A stretch of DNA of 64,000 nt from Wocania_A sp965224845 (GTDB lineage: Bacteria; Bacteroidota; Bacteroidia; Flavobacteriales; Flavobacteriaceae): NCBI GenBank assembly GCA_965224845.1, contig CBDDAJ010000032.1, positions 124,001 through 188,000 of the forward strand, in the 5' to 3' direction. How positions within the stretch are numbered: position 1 is the first letter of the stretch; each line of letters begins with the position of its first letter. The position numbers and the translations under genes were made by a program. The notes under the pieces were generated by a model. That model did not search any database. It was not told where the DNA came from and worked only from the letters and a program-made list of their open reading frames with translations. Positions 10,441-18,074 of this stretch are shown here, piece after piece.

Positions 10441-10614
10441 ATGCCAGAAGGGAATAATAAAATTACAGTTTCTACACTCCAAACACTTTATGCGAATAGT
10501 TTATCATCAACTTTAGATGGACAGCTATTAATATTAGAAGGGTTTTATTTTCAAAAGAATGGCAAATTATATGGGAAGTATTACTACGATGATATAGTTA
10601 GTAAAGGTCAATAG
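10441..10614 (+). CDS. Uncharacterised 57-residue protein (intact micro-ORF copy)
   Basis: ATG at 10441 opens 57 codons (MPEGNNKITVSTLQTLYANS to DDIVSKGQ). A stop codon directly precedes the ATG in frame, so this start is the only one. No signal peptide or membrane segment is seen. It resembles nothing I recognise. Support for coding comes from the copy at 5630: differences between the two are almost all at silent positions. It lies 82 bp after the LRR gene and about 180 bp before the NarL-like regulator. Confidence 0.55.
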   Translation: MPEGNNKITVSTLQTLYANSLSSTLDGQLLILEGFYFQKNGKLYGKYYYDDIVSKGQ

Positions 10615-10636
10615 TATATAATAATAGAACAGTTTC

Positions 10637-10669
10637 CTTTTTTCTTAATTGAAAATAGGGATACTTTTT
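10637..10669 (+). repeat. 33-bp dispersed motif, copy 1
   Basis: CTTTTTTCTTAATTGAAAAT is followed by AGGGATACTTTTT. It matches 20254-20286 at 31 of 33 positions. Both lie on the plus strand in non-coding DNA upstream of a gene (here the NarL-like regulator, 123 bp to its ATG). It could be a shared regulatory element or a small dispersed repeat. Confidence 0.5.
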
Positions 10670-10791
10670 ATATTATAATTCATGTTCAATTTTATAATAT
10701 CACTTTTATTGCTCACTTACTCAGTTAAAAGTACCGTTTATTCATTTGTGTCTGCATATAAGCTACTCAAAAGATAACTTTACTAAAATTG

Positions 10792-11448
10792 ATGACTATG
10801 GGCAAACCAAAAGGTATTCTTATAATAGAGAAAGAAGCATTGTTTTCTTATTCAGTCGAAGCAACTTTAAAAACTATATCTAATCTTAACTTCTCTATTT
10901 ATAAAACTAAAAACTATAAAACAGCATATCAAGACATAAAAAGAATAGAGCTATTAGATTTTATTTTTTTTAATGTTGATTTGTTTTCTATTGACACCGA
11001 ACGCTATACTCTTATACAAGATTTAATATTAACCATTAGAAATAATTTTGTCAATGCTAAGTTAATTATACTAACATCATACAATAGTAATTACTTAATA
11101 TTAGAAATAATTAAAGCATTTAACCCAGATGGAGTTATACTCAAAAGCGATATTGATTCTGATGATTTGATAAAGGCTATTAATTCTGTAATGGAAGATA
11201 CTCCTTTTTATAGCCAAACAATTCTTCGTTTGTTGCGCAGCCAATTTGAATCTCATATATCTATAGATAAAACCGATCGATTGATTTTATATCATTTATC
11301 AAGAGGGGTTAAAAATAAAGACCTGACAGGTCTTGTTTTTTTATCGTTAAGCAGTATAGAAAAAAGAAAGCGAAACTTAAAAAGTATTTTTAAAGTGGAT
11401 AATAATCGTTTATTACTTGAAGAAGCCAGAAAAAGGAGCATTATATAG
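10792..11448 (+). CDS. NarL/LuxR-type response regulator with atypical receiver
   Basis: 218 residues from ATG at 10792; an upstream in-frame TTG at 10789 and an ATG at 10798 are alternatives. The N-terminal half has a receiver fold (ILIIEKEALFSYS, LIILTSY, DGVILKSDI). The C-terminus is a LuxR-type helix-turn-helix (DRLILYHLSRGVKNKDLTGL, VFLSLSSIEKRKRNLKSIF). In ordinary receivers an Asp lies five residues after the first Asp of the third strand. Here the strand reads LLDFIFFNVDLF, which places Asn61 there, and the acidic pair near the N-terminus is reduced to EKE. The Thr and Lys switch residues remain. Phosphorylation-independent action is therefore possible, although Asp63 nearby could substitute. 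No kinase gene is adjacent. Confidence 0.75.
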   Translation: MTMGKPKGILIIEKEALFSYSVEATLKTISNLNFSIYKTKNYKTAYQDIKRIELLDFIFFNVDLFSIDTERYTLIQDLILTIRNNFVNAKLIILTSYNSNYLILEIIKAFNPDGVILKSDIDSDDLIKAINSVMEDTPFYSQTILRLLRSQFESHISIDKTDRLILYHLSRGVKNKDLTGLVFLSLSSIEKRKRNLKSIFKVDNNRLLLEEARKRSII

Positions 11449-11520
11449 TGTGTATTTCTTCCCTTAGTATTTATTTACAACGAGTACCCGCAACTTCTTA
11501 CCTTTACAGGTTTAAAATAT

Positions 11521-11552
11521 AAAAGCTACTCCAATTTCTCAGAATAGCTTTT
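11521..11552. terminator. Hairpin between convergent genes
   Basis: AAAAGCTA at 11521 pairs with TAGCTTTT at 11545-11552. It lies between the plus-strand regulator and the minus-strand TonB receptor, so it could end transcription from both sides. The stem is short and A/T-rich. Confidence 0.5.
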
Positions 11553-11665
11553 ACTTGTTGTCTCTTACCTGCTATCTTAACAGGATACTTAATTTTCAAA
11601 AGCCTTTCAAGACAGCAAATTTGTTGACTCTACTTTATCGTTTTAAACCAAGAATTCTAAAGCCA

Positions 11666-14284
11666 TTAAAAATATAATCTTACGGTCATGTTTGGAGTAA
11701 GCCCTAAAGAAAGTTGCTGAATTCTGTTTAGTTCGTCTTGCCCGGTAACCGCATTTTGATCTACTCGATAAGACACTGAAACAGGGACTTGCCTGGAGTA
11801 AATGTTTTGCAAAGAAACTCCCACAGTACCTCTGAAATTATTCTTTTTTGAAGACACAAAATTATACAAAACCGAAGTGTCTAAGCGATGATAGTTAGGT
11901 AACCGCAAACTATTAATAGGTCCAAAATTTATATCACCAGTAGTACTATTAAAGCTATTGGCAGGAGTAAATGGGCTTCCGGTGCGATACATCCACCCTA
12001 AAGAAAGTTCCCAGTTTTTTATTTCAAACGTATTTGATATTCTAAAATTATGCGTAATATCATTATTTCCTCTAAAAGTCGTACTTTGTAATTCAGGAAA
12101 CGTGTAGTCTACATCATTAAAAGTGTATCCTAACCACACATGAAAATTTTTAATCTTTTTTCTTAAAAGCACATCTAACCCTAAAATATCACTTTTACCT
12201 TCTGAAAACTCTTCTGCAGCATTAGTAAAACCATTAGTAAAGGAGGTTAATCCGTTTATTTTTTTAAAATATCCATCTATATCTAATGCCCAGCCATTAG
12301 CATCTATAAGAATGCCGCCCGAAAATTGTGTGCTTTCTAAAATAGGGGTCTCAAGATTATCAGAGAGTGTCCAGATATGGTCTTCTAATCTCAATTGCAC
12401 ATCCTCAAATTCGACTAATTGACTAATGGATTGGTAGCGTTTTTCAGCTGTAGCTTTTAATCGAAATACTTTAGATACTGGATATTCGGCATTTATTCTA
12501 GGCTCAATATAGAAATCATCAACTAAAGAATAATATGAACCTCTAATACCTAAACTAATAAAACCCTTATTGCTTGCTTTATGTAAATATTCAGCATATA
12601 CACTATGTGTTTGATTTGTTGCCTTTTTTCTAACATTAAAATCCCTGGTTATGCCAGGCAGAGGAACATTGTCATCATCTGTAGGGTCTATGGTATTAGT
12701 ATCTGCTTCATCTCTAAATAGCTGAAAAAATACATCTGCATTTGAGAATTGATAACCAGCCTTAATTGTATGATTATCAGAAATATCATAAGCTAAACTG
12801 GCATTTAATCCATAATCTTCGACTGTATTTTTTCTTAAATTTTCTTCTTCTAACAATAAATCTTCTGTGACCTTATTGTCATAATCAGTATCTAAACTTG
12901 AGTAATACCCATTAAGCGAATGCTGCCATTTATTAAATTTAGTTCCCTGCCAAGAAAAGCTTACCCCTTGTTTTTTTACAATTAACCTGTCGGAAGTAAG
13001 ATCTTCGTCATCTTTTACTGAAAAATCCAGGTCATTATTAGCAAAAAATCCACTAACAGCTATATTGTCATTTTCTGAAGGCTGAAAGATTAATTTGGCA
13101 CTTCCATCGTAGAAAAAGAAATCTTCTTTTCCTACATTTTCAGAAAAATCACCCTCATCATCATTAATCAGTCCGGTATTAGTATTAATAATTTTAGTGT
13201 TTTGAAATACTTTTTTTGAAAGGGCATCAAAAGTTGGTGTTTGCAATGCATCGGTATAAGATCGTCTGGCAGAAGCCACTAGCCCGACACCTTTACCTAA
13301 AGGGGTTTTAATAAAAGCATCGGCATGTGTACCATTAATACCAATACCTGCAGTGGTTTTATGGGGTGCATTTTTATCACTTGAAATGTCTATAACCCCG
13401 GAGATACGATCGCCATATTCGGGGCTTGCCCCACTTTTATATACTTTGGTTTTCTCAACAATATATGGGTTTATGGCAGAAATCATTCCAAAAAAATGAC
13501 CCGTATGATACATTTTAATTCCATCAAAATAAATTAAGTTTTGATCTGGCGATCCACCACGAATTTGGATGCCCGATGCAGATTCATCTAAACTTGAAAT
13601 CCCCGGGATTAACTGCAGGCTTTGAAGGACATCAGGTTCTACTAAACCAGGTAATATCCCTAGGTCATTGTTTCTTAAGGTAAGAGAGCCATTAGTGTTT
13701 TTATCAATTCCATTAGTAATATAATCTGCTACTAATAATACTTCCTGAAGAGCTTGTGTTTCGGGCTGTAAAAAAATATTCAGACAAGTTTCATTCTTAA
13801 GTTGAGAAGCATTGATGGTTTTACTGGAATACCCTACATACTGTATTAAGACGATAGCATCTTGTTTAATATTTTCTAATTGAAAAAAGCCATCATCATT
13901 AGAAGAAGTCCCTTTTGTAGTGCCTTTAATTAGAATAGAAGCAAAAGGCAAAGGGGTTTTATTTTCTGCACCCAAAAGATAAGCACAAATATCAATTGAA
14001 GGGATACTGATAATAATTTGATTTATAGAAACTTTTTCAAAATTAAGACTGGTTTGGTTTCTTAATGCTGTTAGCAATTGTGTTTCGGTAATTGCATTGT
14101 TAACCAATGTTATGGTTTTTAATTTTATAGCGGCTTCACTATAAGAAAAAAAAAGGTTCGTTTGTTCTTCTATGTCTGTCAACACTTCTTTTAAAGGTTT
14201 CTGATTATAATTTACAGGAAAAGTTTGTTGAGCAAAGGAGTAGAAAGCGATAAGAGTAAAAAGTAGGCAGCATATTTTTTTCAT
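11666..14284 (-). CDS. TonB-dependent outer-membrane receptor with STN domain (FecA-like)
   Basis: 872 residues. A signal peptide (MKKICCLLFTLIAFYSFAQQ) is followed by an STN (secretin/TonB N-terminal) domain at about 22-95, containing KPLKEVLTDIEEQTNLFFSY. Next is a carboxypeptidase-regulatory-like beta-sandwich at about 100-175 (PLPFASILIKGTTKGTSSND). The plug lies at about 200-300 (GIQIRGGSPDQNLIYFDGIK) and a 22-strand-type barrel runs to a C-terminal Phe (NMTVRLYF). The STN domain is what transducing receptors use to signal to a FecR protein, and FecR and ECF sigma genes lie directly upstream in the same orientation (18-bp gap to FecR). It is shorter than SusC proteins and has no SusD partner, so iron-complex or small-ligand uptake is as likely as glycan uptake. 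Substrate unknown. Confidence 0.88.
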   Translation of the reverse strand: MKKICCLLFTLIAFYSFAQQTFPVNYNQKPLKEVLTDIEEQTNLFFSYSEAAIKLKTITLVNNAITETQLLTALRNQTSLNFEKVSINQIIISIPSIDICAYLLGAENKTPLPFASILIKGTTKGTSSNDDGFFQLENIKQDAIVLIQYVGYSSKTINASQLKNETCLNIFLQPETQALQEVLLVADYITNGIDKNTNGSLTLRNNDLGILPGLVEPDVLQSLQLIPGISSLDESASGIQIRGGSPDQNLIYFDGIKMYHTGHFFGMISAINPYIVEKTKVYKSGASPEYGDRISGVIDISSDKNAPHKTTAGIGINGTHADAFIKTPLGKGVGLVASARRSYTDALQTPTFDALSKKVFQNTKIINTNTGLINDDEGDFSENVGKEDFFFYDGSAKLIFQPSENDNIAVSGFFANNDLDFSVKDDEDLTSDRLIVKKQGVSFSWQGTKFNKWQHSLNGYYSSLDTDYDNKVTEDLLLEEENLRKNTVEDYGLNASLAYDISDNHTIKAGYQFSNADVFFQLFRDEADTNTIDPTDDDNVPLPGITRDFNVRKKATNQTHSVYAEYLHKASNKGFISLGIRGSYYSLVDDFYIEPRINAEYPVSKVFRLKATAEKRYQSISQLVEFEDVQLRLEDHIWTLSDNLETPILESTQFSGGILIDANGWALDIDGYFKKINGLTSFTNGFTNAAEEFSEGKSDILGLDVLLRKKIKNFHVWLGYTFNDVDYTFPELQSTTFRGNNDITHNFRISNTFEIKNWELSLGWMYRTGSPFTPANSFNSTTGDINFGPINSLRLPNYHRLDTSVLYNFVSSKKNNFRGTVGVSLQNIYSRQVPVSVSYRVDQNAVTGQDELNRIQQLSLGLTPNMTVRLYF

Positions 14285-14302
14285 AATAAAGGGGCTTTAT
14301 CT

Positions 14303-15214
14303 TTATGGGGAAAGAAGGATTAAGGTTTTCTGGTTATTTGCTAATTTATAGTTGATATGCATTGGTACAAGTACGGCTTTAAGAGCTATTTCTAAATCGT
14401 TATGAAAAAAGCTTCCTGAAAACGTCTTAGAGGTGTCAATCGTGTTGTATTCTATATCAATACCATATTGAACTTTTAATTCATCGAGGACTTCAATTAA
14501 TGGAACATCGTTAAAACTACTACGCCCTTTGGTCCAGGCAGGAAAACCTTCATTAATGGTTTGCTTTTCTATAGTATCTTTTAATAATTTAATGGCCTCC
14601 CCCTTTGTTAAAACAGATTTTTCTTTAGTAGTATTAGCTATAAATTGTACTTTTCCTTCATAGCAACTTAATTCAAATATATTTTTTCTGGTTTTAATAT
14701 TGAACTGTGTGCCTAATACGGTAATTGCGCCCGAGGTAGTATGTACCGTAAACCCATCACTTTTTTGTACATCAAAAAAACCTTCGCCTTGTAAGGTTAG
14801 TGCTTTATTAGACTTCCAGAAAAAACGTGCGCGGGTAAGCTGTGATTTAGCATTTAATTGAACCTTTGAGCCATCAGGTAAAATAACGGCTAGTTGTTCT
14901 CCATTTTGTGTTTTATAGGTAATTTCGTTAAAGAAAATACCAATAATTAATACAATAGAAGCCGCAACAGAAACAGCATAAAAGAAAGGCTTTAAGTTAA
15001 TGACTTTTCCTTTTTTTTGCTGATTAATCTGAGTTTTGATTTTGGTTCGTAATGCTTCAGTATTAAAATCGGGCTTTTTAAATTGACCTAAACCTTCAAC
15101 AATCTCTACATACTCTTTATATTCCGTAGTTTTTTCAAACTCGGTTTTCTCTTCTTGAGTAAGAGTGCCGGCCAACCACCGGGCTAATATAGTATTGTCT
15201 TTTTCTTCAAACAT
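14303..15214 (-). CDS. FecR-family anti-sigma factor
   Basis: 303 residues. The cytoplasmic N-terminus of about 75 residues includes ILARWLAGTLTQEEKTEFEK. One membrane segment follows (FFYAVSVAASIVLIIGIFF). The periplasmic FecR domain contains VILPDGSKVQLNAKSQL, GEGFFDVQKSDGFTVHTTSG and VLGTQFNIKTR, then the C-terminal domain ends LILLSP. It should hold the ECF sigma at 15267-15770 and release it when the TonB receptor downstream is loaded with ligand. A GGGGTGGGGTAAA/CTGTTCC promoter-like element stands just upstream, which fits autoregulation. Confidence 0.92.
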   Translation of the reverse strand: MFEEKDNTILARWLAGTLTQEEKTEFEKTTEYKEYVEIVEGLGQFKKPDFNTEALRTKIKTQINQQKKGKVINLKPFFYAVSVAASIVLIIGIFFNEITYKTQNGEQLAVILPDGSKVQLNAKSQLTRARFFWKSNKALTLQGEGFFDVQKSDGFTVHTTSGAITVLGTQFNIKTRKNIFELSCYEGKVQFIANTTKEKSVLTKGEAIKLLKDTIEKQTINEGFPAWTKGRSSFNDVPLIEVLDELKVQYGIDIEYNTIDTSKTFSGSFFHNDLEIALKAVLVPMHINYKLANNQKTLILLSP

Positions 15215-15234
15215 TCTTAGAGTACTTCATTTTT

Positions 15235-15265
15235 GGAACAGTTAAAAATCATTTTACCCCACCCC
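15235..15265 (-). promoter_or_regulatory. Putative ECF-sigma promoter of fecR
   Basis: Read on the minus strand, GGGGTGGGGTAAA is followed after 11 bp by CTGTTCC, 20 bp before the fecR start codon. The same two blocks recur 0.7 kb away before the DUF2490 operon on the opposite strand (spacing 12). This points to one regulator, most simply the ECF sigma encoded here. Confidence 0.6.
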
Positions 15266-15266
15266 T

Positions 15267-15770
15267 CTATATATTTTTTACAACTTTACGCATTTTTACT
15301 AATGCTTTATGCATACGTTTTTCTATTGCTCTTTGCGATACTTCAAGCATTTCGGCAATCTCTTTATACGTTTTTTTATCTATTCTATTTAAAAGAAAAA
15401 CTTCTCGCTGCCCTTCCGGTAATGCATTAATTGCTGTTTGAAGCTTTTCCATAAACTCATTTTCTTCAATTTTATATTCGGGCGTTTCAAAATCTACATT
15501 TCTTTGCGGCCTTTTAGCATATTTTAAAACTATTTTTTTATGAGCAACTTGATTATAAAATTCATTTTTTGCTACAGCATAAAGAAAGCCCCTTGCTTTT
15601 TCAAAAAGTACTTTTTTGCAGTTATTCCATAGTTTAATAAAGGCATTTTGCACCAAATCTTCTGCTTGTTGAATATCTCTGCATTGGTAGTAAAGGTAGT
15701 TTCTAAGGGTCTCAGCGTTTAAATCATAAACTTGATTGAAAACAGATTCATTGCAAATAGATAGCTTCAT
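15267..15770 (-). CDS. FecI-type ECF RNA polymerase sigma factor
   Basis: 167 residues. Region 2 contains LRNYLYYQCRDIQQAEDLVQ followed by NAFIKLWNN. Region 4 contains LPEGQREVFLLNRIDKKTYK and a helix-turn-helix at EIAEMLEVSQRAIEKRMHKA. It directs RNA polymerase to genes controlled by the adjacent FecR/TonB receptor. It is the first gene of sigma-fecR-receptor on the minus strand. The same bipartite motif before fecR and before the oppositely oriented DUF2490 operon suggests that both are its targets. Confidence 0.93.
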   Translation of the reverse strand: MKLSICNESVFNQVYDLNAETLRNYLYYQCRDIQQAEDLVQNAFIKLWNNCKKVLFEKARGFLYAVAKNEFYNQVAHKKIVLKYAKRPQRNVDFETPEYKIEENEFMEKLQTAINALPEGQREVFLLNRIDKKTYKEIAEMLEVSQRAIEKRMHKALVKMRKVVKNI

Positions 15771-15970
15771 ATATTCTTATATAATATAACCCCCATAAAT
15801 GTAATGATATTCTGCAATTTTCCTGTTTAAAACAGCCAAAATTATTTGACGCAAACATAAAAATATAACAATATTTTAATTTTTCTTAAATCAAAACATA
15901 CGCTTAAATCACTTGTTTTCAATTATTTAAATACTAAAAGGTGTTTTGGTTTAATTTTTTTAAAAATTGG

Positions 15971-16002
15971 GGGGTGGGGTAAATTATCTCTATGTCTGTT
16001 CC
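15971..16002 (+). promoter_or_regulatory. Putative ECF-sigma promoter of the DUF2490 operon
   Basis: GGGGTGGGGTAAA (15971-15983) and CTGTTCC (15996-16002) match the element before fecR. If CTGTTCC is the -10 block, transcription starts downstream of the ATG at 15992. That argues for translation from the ATG at 16052. Confidence 0.6.
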
Positions 16003-16051
16003 CTTACTGAACATTGGAAACCTAAAAGCGTTACCAAAAAAACTTAAAAAA

Positions 16052-16870
16052 ATGAACAGACTTAAAACCTTAGAAAACCTTAGACTAAAAACAACAGCAC
16101 ATTACAGATTAGTTGGCTCTTTACTCATGATGCTTTGCTATTCTTACTCTTTTGGGCAAATATTCGAAACTGAGAATAATATGACCTGGTTAGGAGTTGG
16201 TGTAAGTAAGAAGCTTAATGAGAAATTCTCTATTAATTATTTTCAGAACCATTCTTTTGACTTAACAAATGGCATGAACCTCAATTTTATTCAGCCAAGT
16301 TTAAACCTTAACTATAAGGTTTCAAAACCTCTTACTATATCTATTGGTACTAAACCAACATTTTTATTAAACAATAACAAACAATTAATCTTTCATAGAT
16401 TAACTGGTAGAGTAAAATACCATGTCAGAGTAAGTAAGAGAATAAGATCCAATATTTCTTTAAATGGTGAACACCATTTTGACCAAAGATCAAAGTTTCA
16501 ACAAAGGTACTTCTTGAGGCTAGACGTTTATTACCGAAACACTGATCTACCGTGGAAGTTAAGACCGTTTTTTAATCAGAAACTATACTGGTATGCTAAC
16601 GGAAGACCACTTCAATATCGAGATTCTGAAGGTGACAAAACAGAACTAAAATCACCTAATGGATTACATGCATACCGATGGAGAATGGGAATTAAACTTT
16701 ATCCAACAAAAAAGATGACCATCTCTGCATATTACATGCAACAGAAAGAGTTTAACACAACATTATTTGGAACAAGAAACATTAATGATTTAAACCCCAA
16801 TACAGGAAAAATAAGACGACCCTTCTTTGATTTCTCTGCAATTGGTATATCAACAACAATAAAACTATAA
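16052..16870 (+). CDS. DUF2490 outer-membrane beta-barrel protein
   Basis: 272 residues from ATG at 16052. The frame is open from an ATG at 15992, but that codon overlaps the putative promoter, and the signal peptide (LLMMLCYSYSFGQ) is better placed from 16052. The mature part is a small barrel: alternating strands such as INYFQNHSFDLTNGMNLNFI, LRPFFNQKLYWYANGRPLQY and GIKLYPTKKMTISAYYMQ, ending in a hydrophobic residue (STTIKL). The layout fits DUF2490, a family of predicted outer-membrane proteins of unknown function. It is first in an operon with a P-loop protein (22-bp gap) and an ABC-like protein, and probably provides the outer-membrane step of whatever they do. Confidence 0.75.
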   Translation: MNRLKTLENLRLKTTAHYRLVGSLLMMLCYSYSFGQIFETENNMTWLGVGVSKKLNEKFSINYFQNHSFDLTNGMNLNFIQPSLNLNYKVSKPLTISIGTKPTFLLNNNKQLIFHRLTGRVKYHVRVSKRIRSNISLNGEHHFDQRSKFQQRYFLRLDVYYRNTDLPWKLRPFFNQKLYWYANGRPLQYRDSEGDKTELKSPNGLHAYRWRMGIKLYPTKKMTISAYYMQQKEFNTTLFGTRNINDLNPNTGKIRRPFFDFSAIGISTTIKL

Positions 16871-16892
16871 ATGCAAGTCAAAATCTATTAAA

Positions 16893-18074
16893 ATGAAAAC
16901 AATTATTAAAACGAACAACAGTACAGTAAGACAAAACCATGAAAATTATAAACAAAAATTAAAACCTATTAATATGGAAACAATTATCAAAACAAACAAT
17001 ACTACAGTAAGACAAAATAGTAAACACTTAAACATCAACAAAATCATTAAAAGGAGTGTTATAACTAAAGAAATTGGAGCATATACTATTAATGAAAATA
17101 TCATTACAACGCACAAACCACAAATAGGTGATATTGCAGTTTTTGAAGTTGTAGGTATAGGAAAACATAAATCTATTCTAGGATTAAATGGTCATGCCCA
17201 ATATATTTTTGAAGGCGATAAAATAATGGCAGCTTTTGGCACCCGCTATGCATCTAATCAATTTGAAGGCTATGTTCCTAACGAAATTAAAGAAGAATAT
17301 GATATACTGGCTCAAGGAGGTGTTATAGGCGAACTAAAAAGCATGCATAGTAGATTTGAAAGAGTGGGTACTACCAGTGTTAAATTAATTGGCTATGCCG
17401 TAAACAAAAACAATTCGGTAGTCAATACTATTTCACAATTTAAAGCAAACAATATTAGCCTTAATGGTTACAAAAACTCACACAAGAGAGATTATAAAAT
17501 ATATCTGTCTGTAGGAGCTAGTATGGATAGCGGCAAAACAACCACCGCAGCTTATTTTAGTAGAGGTGCTGCACAATTAGGTAAAAAAGTAGCTTACATT
17601 AAGCTTACAGGCACAGTACACTCAAAAGATGGCAGGTTTGTAAATGACTGCGGCGCTTCAATTTCAGTAGATTTTTCAAATTGCGGTTACCCATCAACAT
17701 TTACCTATGAAAACAAAGAAATCTTAGAAATTTTAGATGCCTTACTAAGAAAAGTAGAAAAAGTTAATCCAGATATGGTTATTATTGAAATAGCCGATGG
17801 GCTTCTTCAAAGAGAGACCTATAACCTTATTGGAGATGACAGCCTTATGAAACAAGTAAATGGAGGTGTTTTATTATCTTGCGGAGATAGCTTAGCTATA
17901 AAAAGTGGTATAGAAATCCTAAACAGTAAGGGCATTTCTCCAATTTGTGTGGCAGGTATGTTTACAACCAGTCCGTTAATGATTGACGAAGTGAAAAGCA
18001 TAACTAATGTTCCTGTTTTTAGCAGTAACGATTTCTTATCTGAAGAACTAATGGAACAGTTAATCAATTCATGA
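16893..18074 (+). CDS. P-loop NTPase, DUF1611/DgcN C-domain-like
   Basis: 393 residues. About 60-195 is an N-terminal domain (GDIAVFEVVGIGKHKSILGL, RVGTTSVKLIGYAV). A P-loop domain runs from 200 to the end, with Walker A GASMDSGKTTTA at 208-219, then KKVAYIKLTGTVHSKDGRFV and CGYPSTFTY. DMVIIEIADGLLQRET (294-309) serves as a Walker B-like block. This motif set resembles DUF1611, whose C-terminal domain occurs in the D-glutamate N-acetyltransferase DgcN; this match is from memory and the reaction here is unknown. The first 27 codons are duplicated as codons 28-54, with a second usable ATG at 16974. The stop overlaps the start of the ABC-like gene (ATGA), indicating coupled translation. Confidence 0.65.
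   Translation: MKTIIKTNNSTVRQNHENYKQKLKPINMETIIKTNNTTVRQNSKHLNINKIIKRSVITKEIGAYTINENIITTHKPQIGDIAVFEVVGIGKHKSILGLNGHAQYIFEGDKIMAAFGTRYASNQFEGYVPNEIKEEYDILAQGGVIGELKSMHSRFERVGTTSVKLIGYAVNKNNSVVNTISQFKANNISLNGYKNSHKRDYKIYLSVGASMDSGKTTTAAYFSRGAAQLGKKVAYIKLTGTVHSKDGRFVNDCGASISVDFSNCGYPSTFTYENKEILEILDALLRKVEKVNPDMVIIEIADGLLQRETYNLIGDDSLMKQVNGGVLLSCGDSLAIKSGIEILNSKGISPICVAGMFTTSPLMIDEVKSITNVPVFSSNDFLSEELMEQLINS

Noticed and set aside
11666..14284. Classification of the receptor as SusC
   Set aside because: It is shorter, lacks the SusC plug signature and has no SusD partner, so a FecA-like transducing receptor is the better call.
15233..15430. 65-codon frame on the plus strand opposite the sigma gene
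   Set aside because: It lies within the fecR leader and on the reverse complement of a confident ECF sigma gene; its hydrophobic, Phe/Leu-rich composition is what an antisense frame of such a gene gives.
15992..16051. Longer DUF2490 start at ATG 15992
   Set aside because: The codon overlaps the CTGTTCC block of the putative promoter and adds 20 basic residues in front of an otherwise normal signal peptide.
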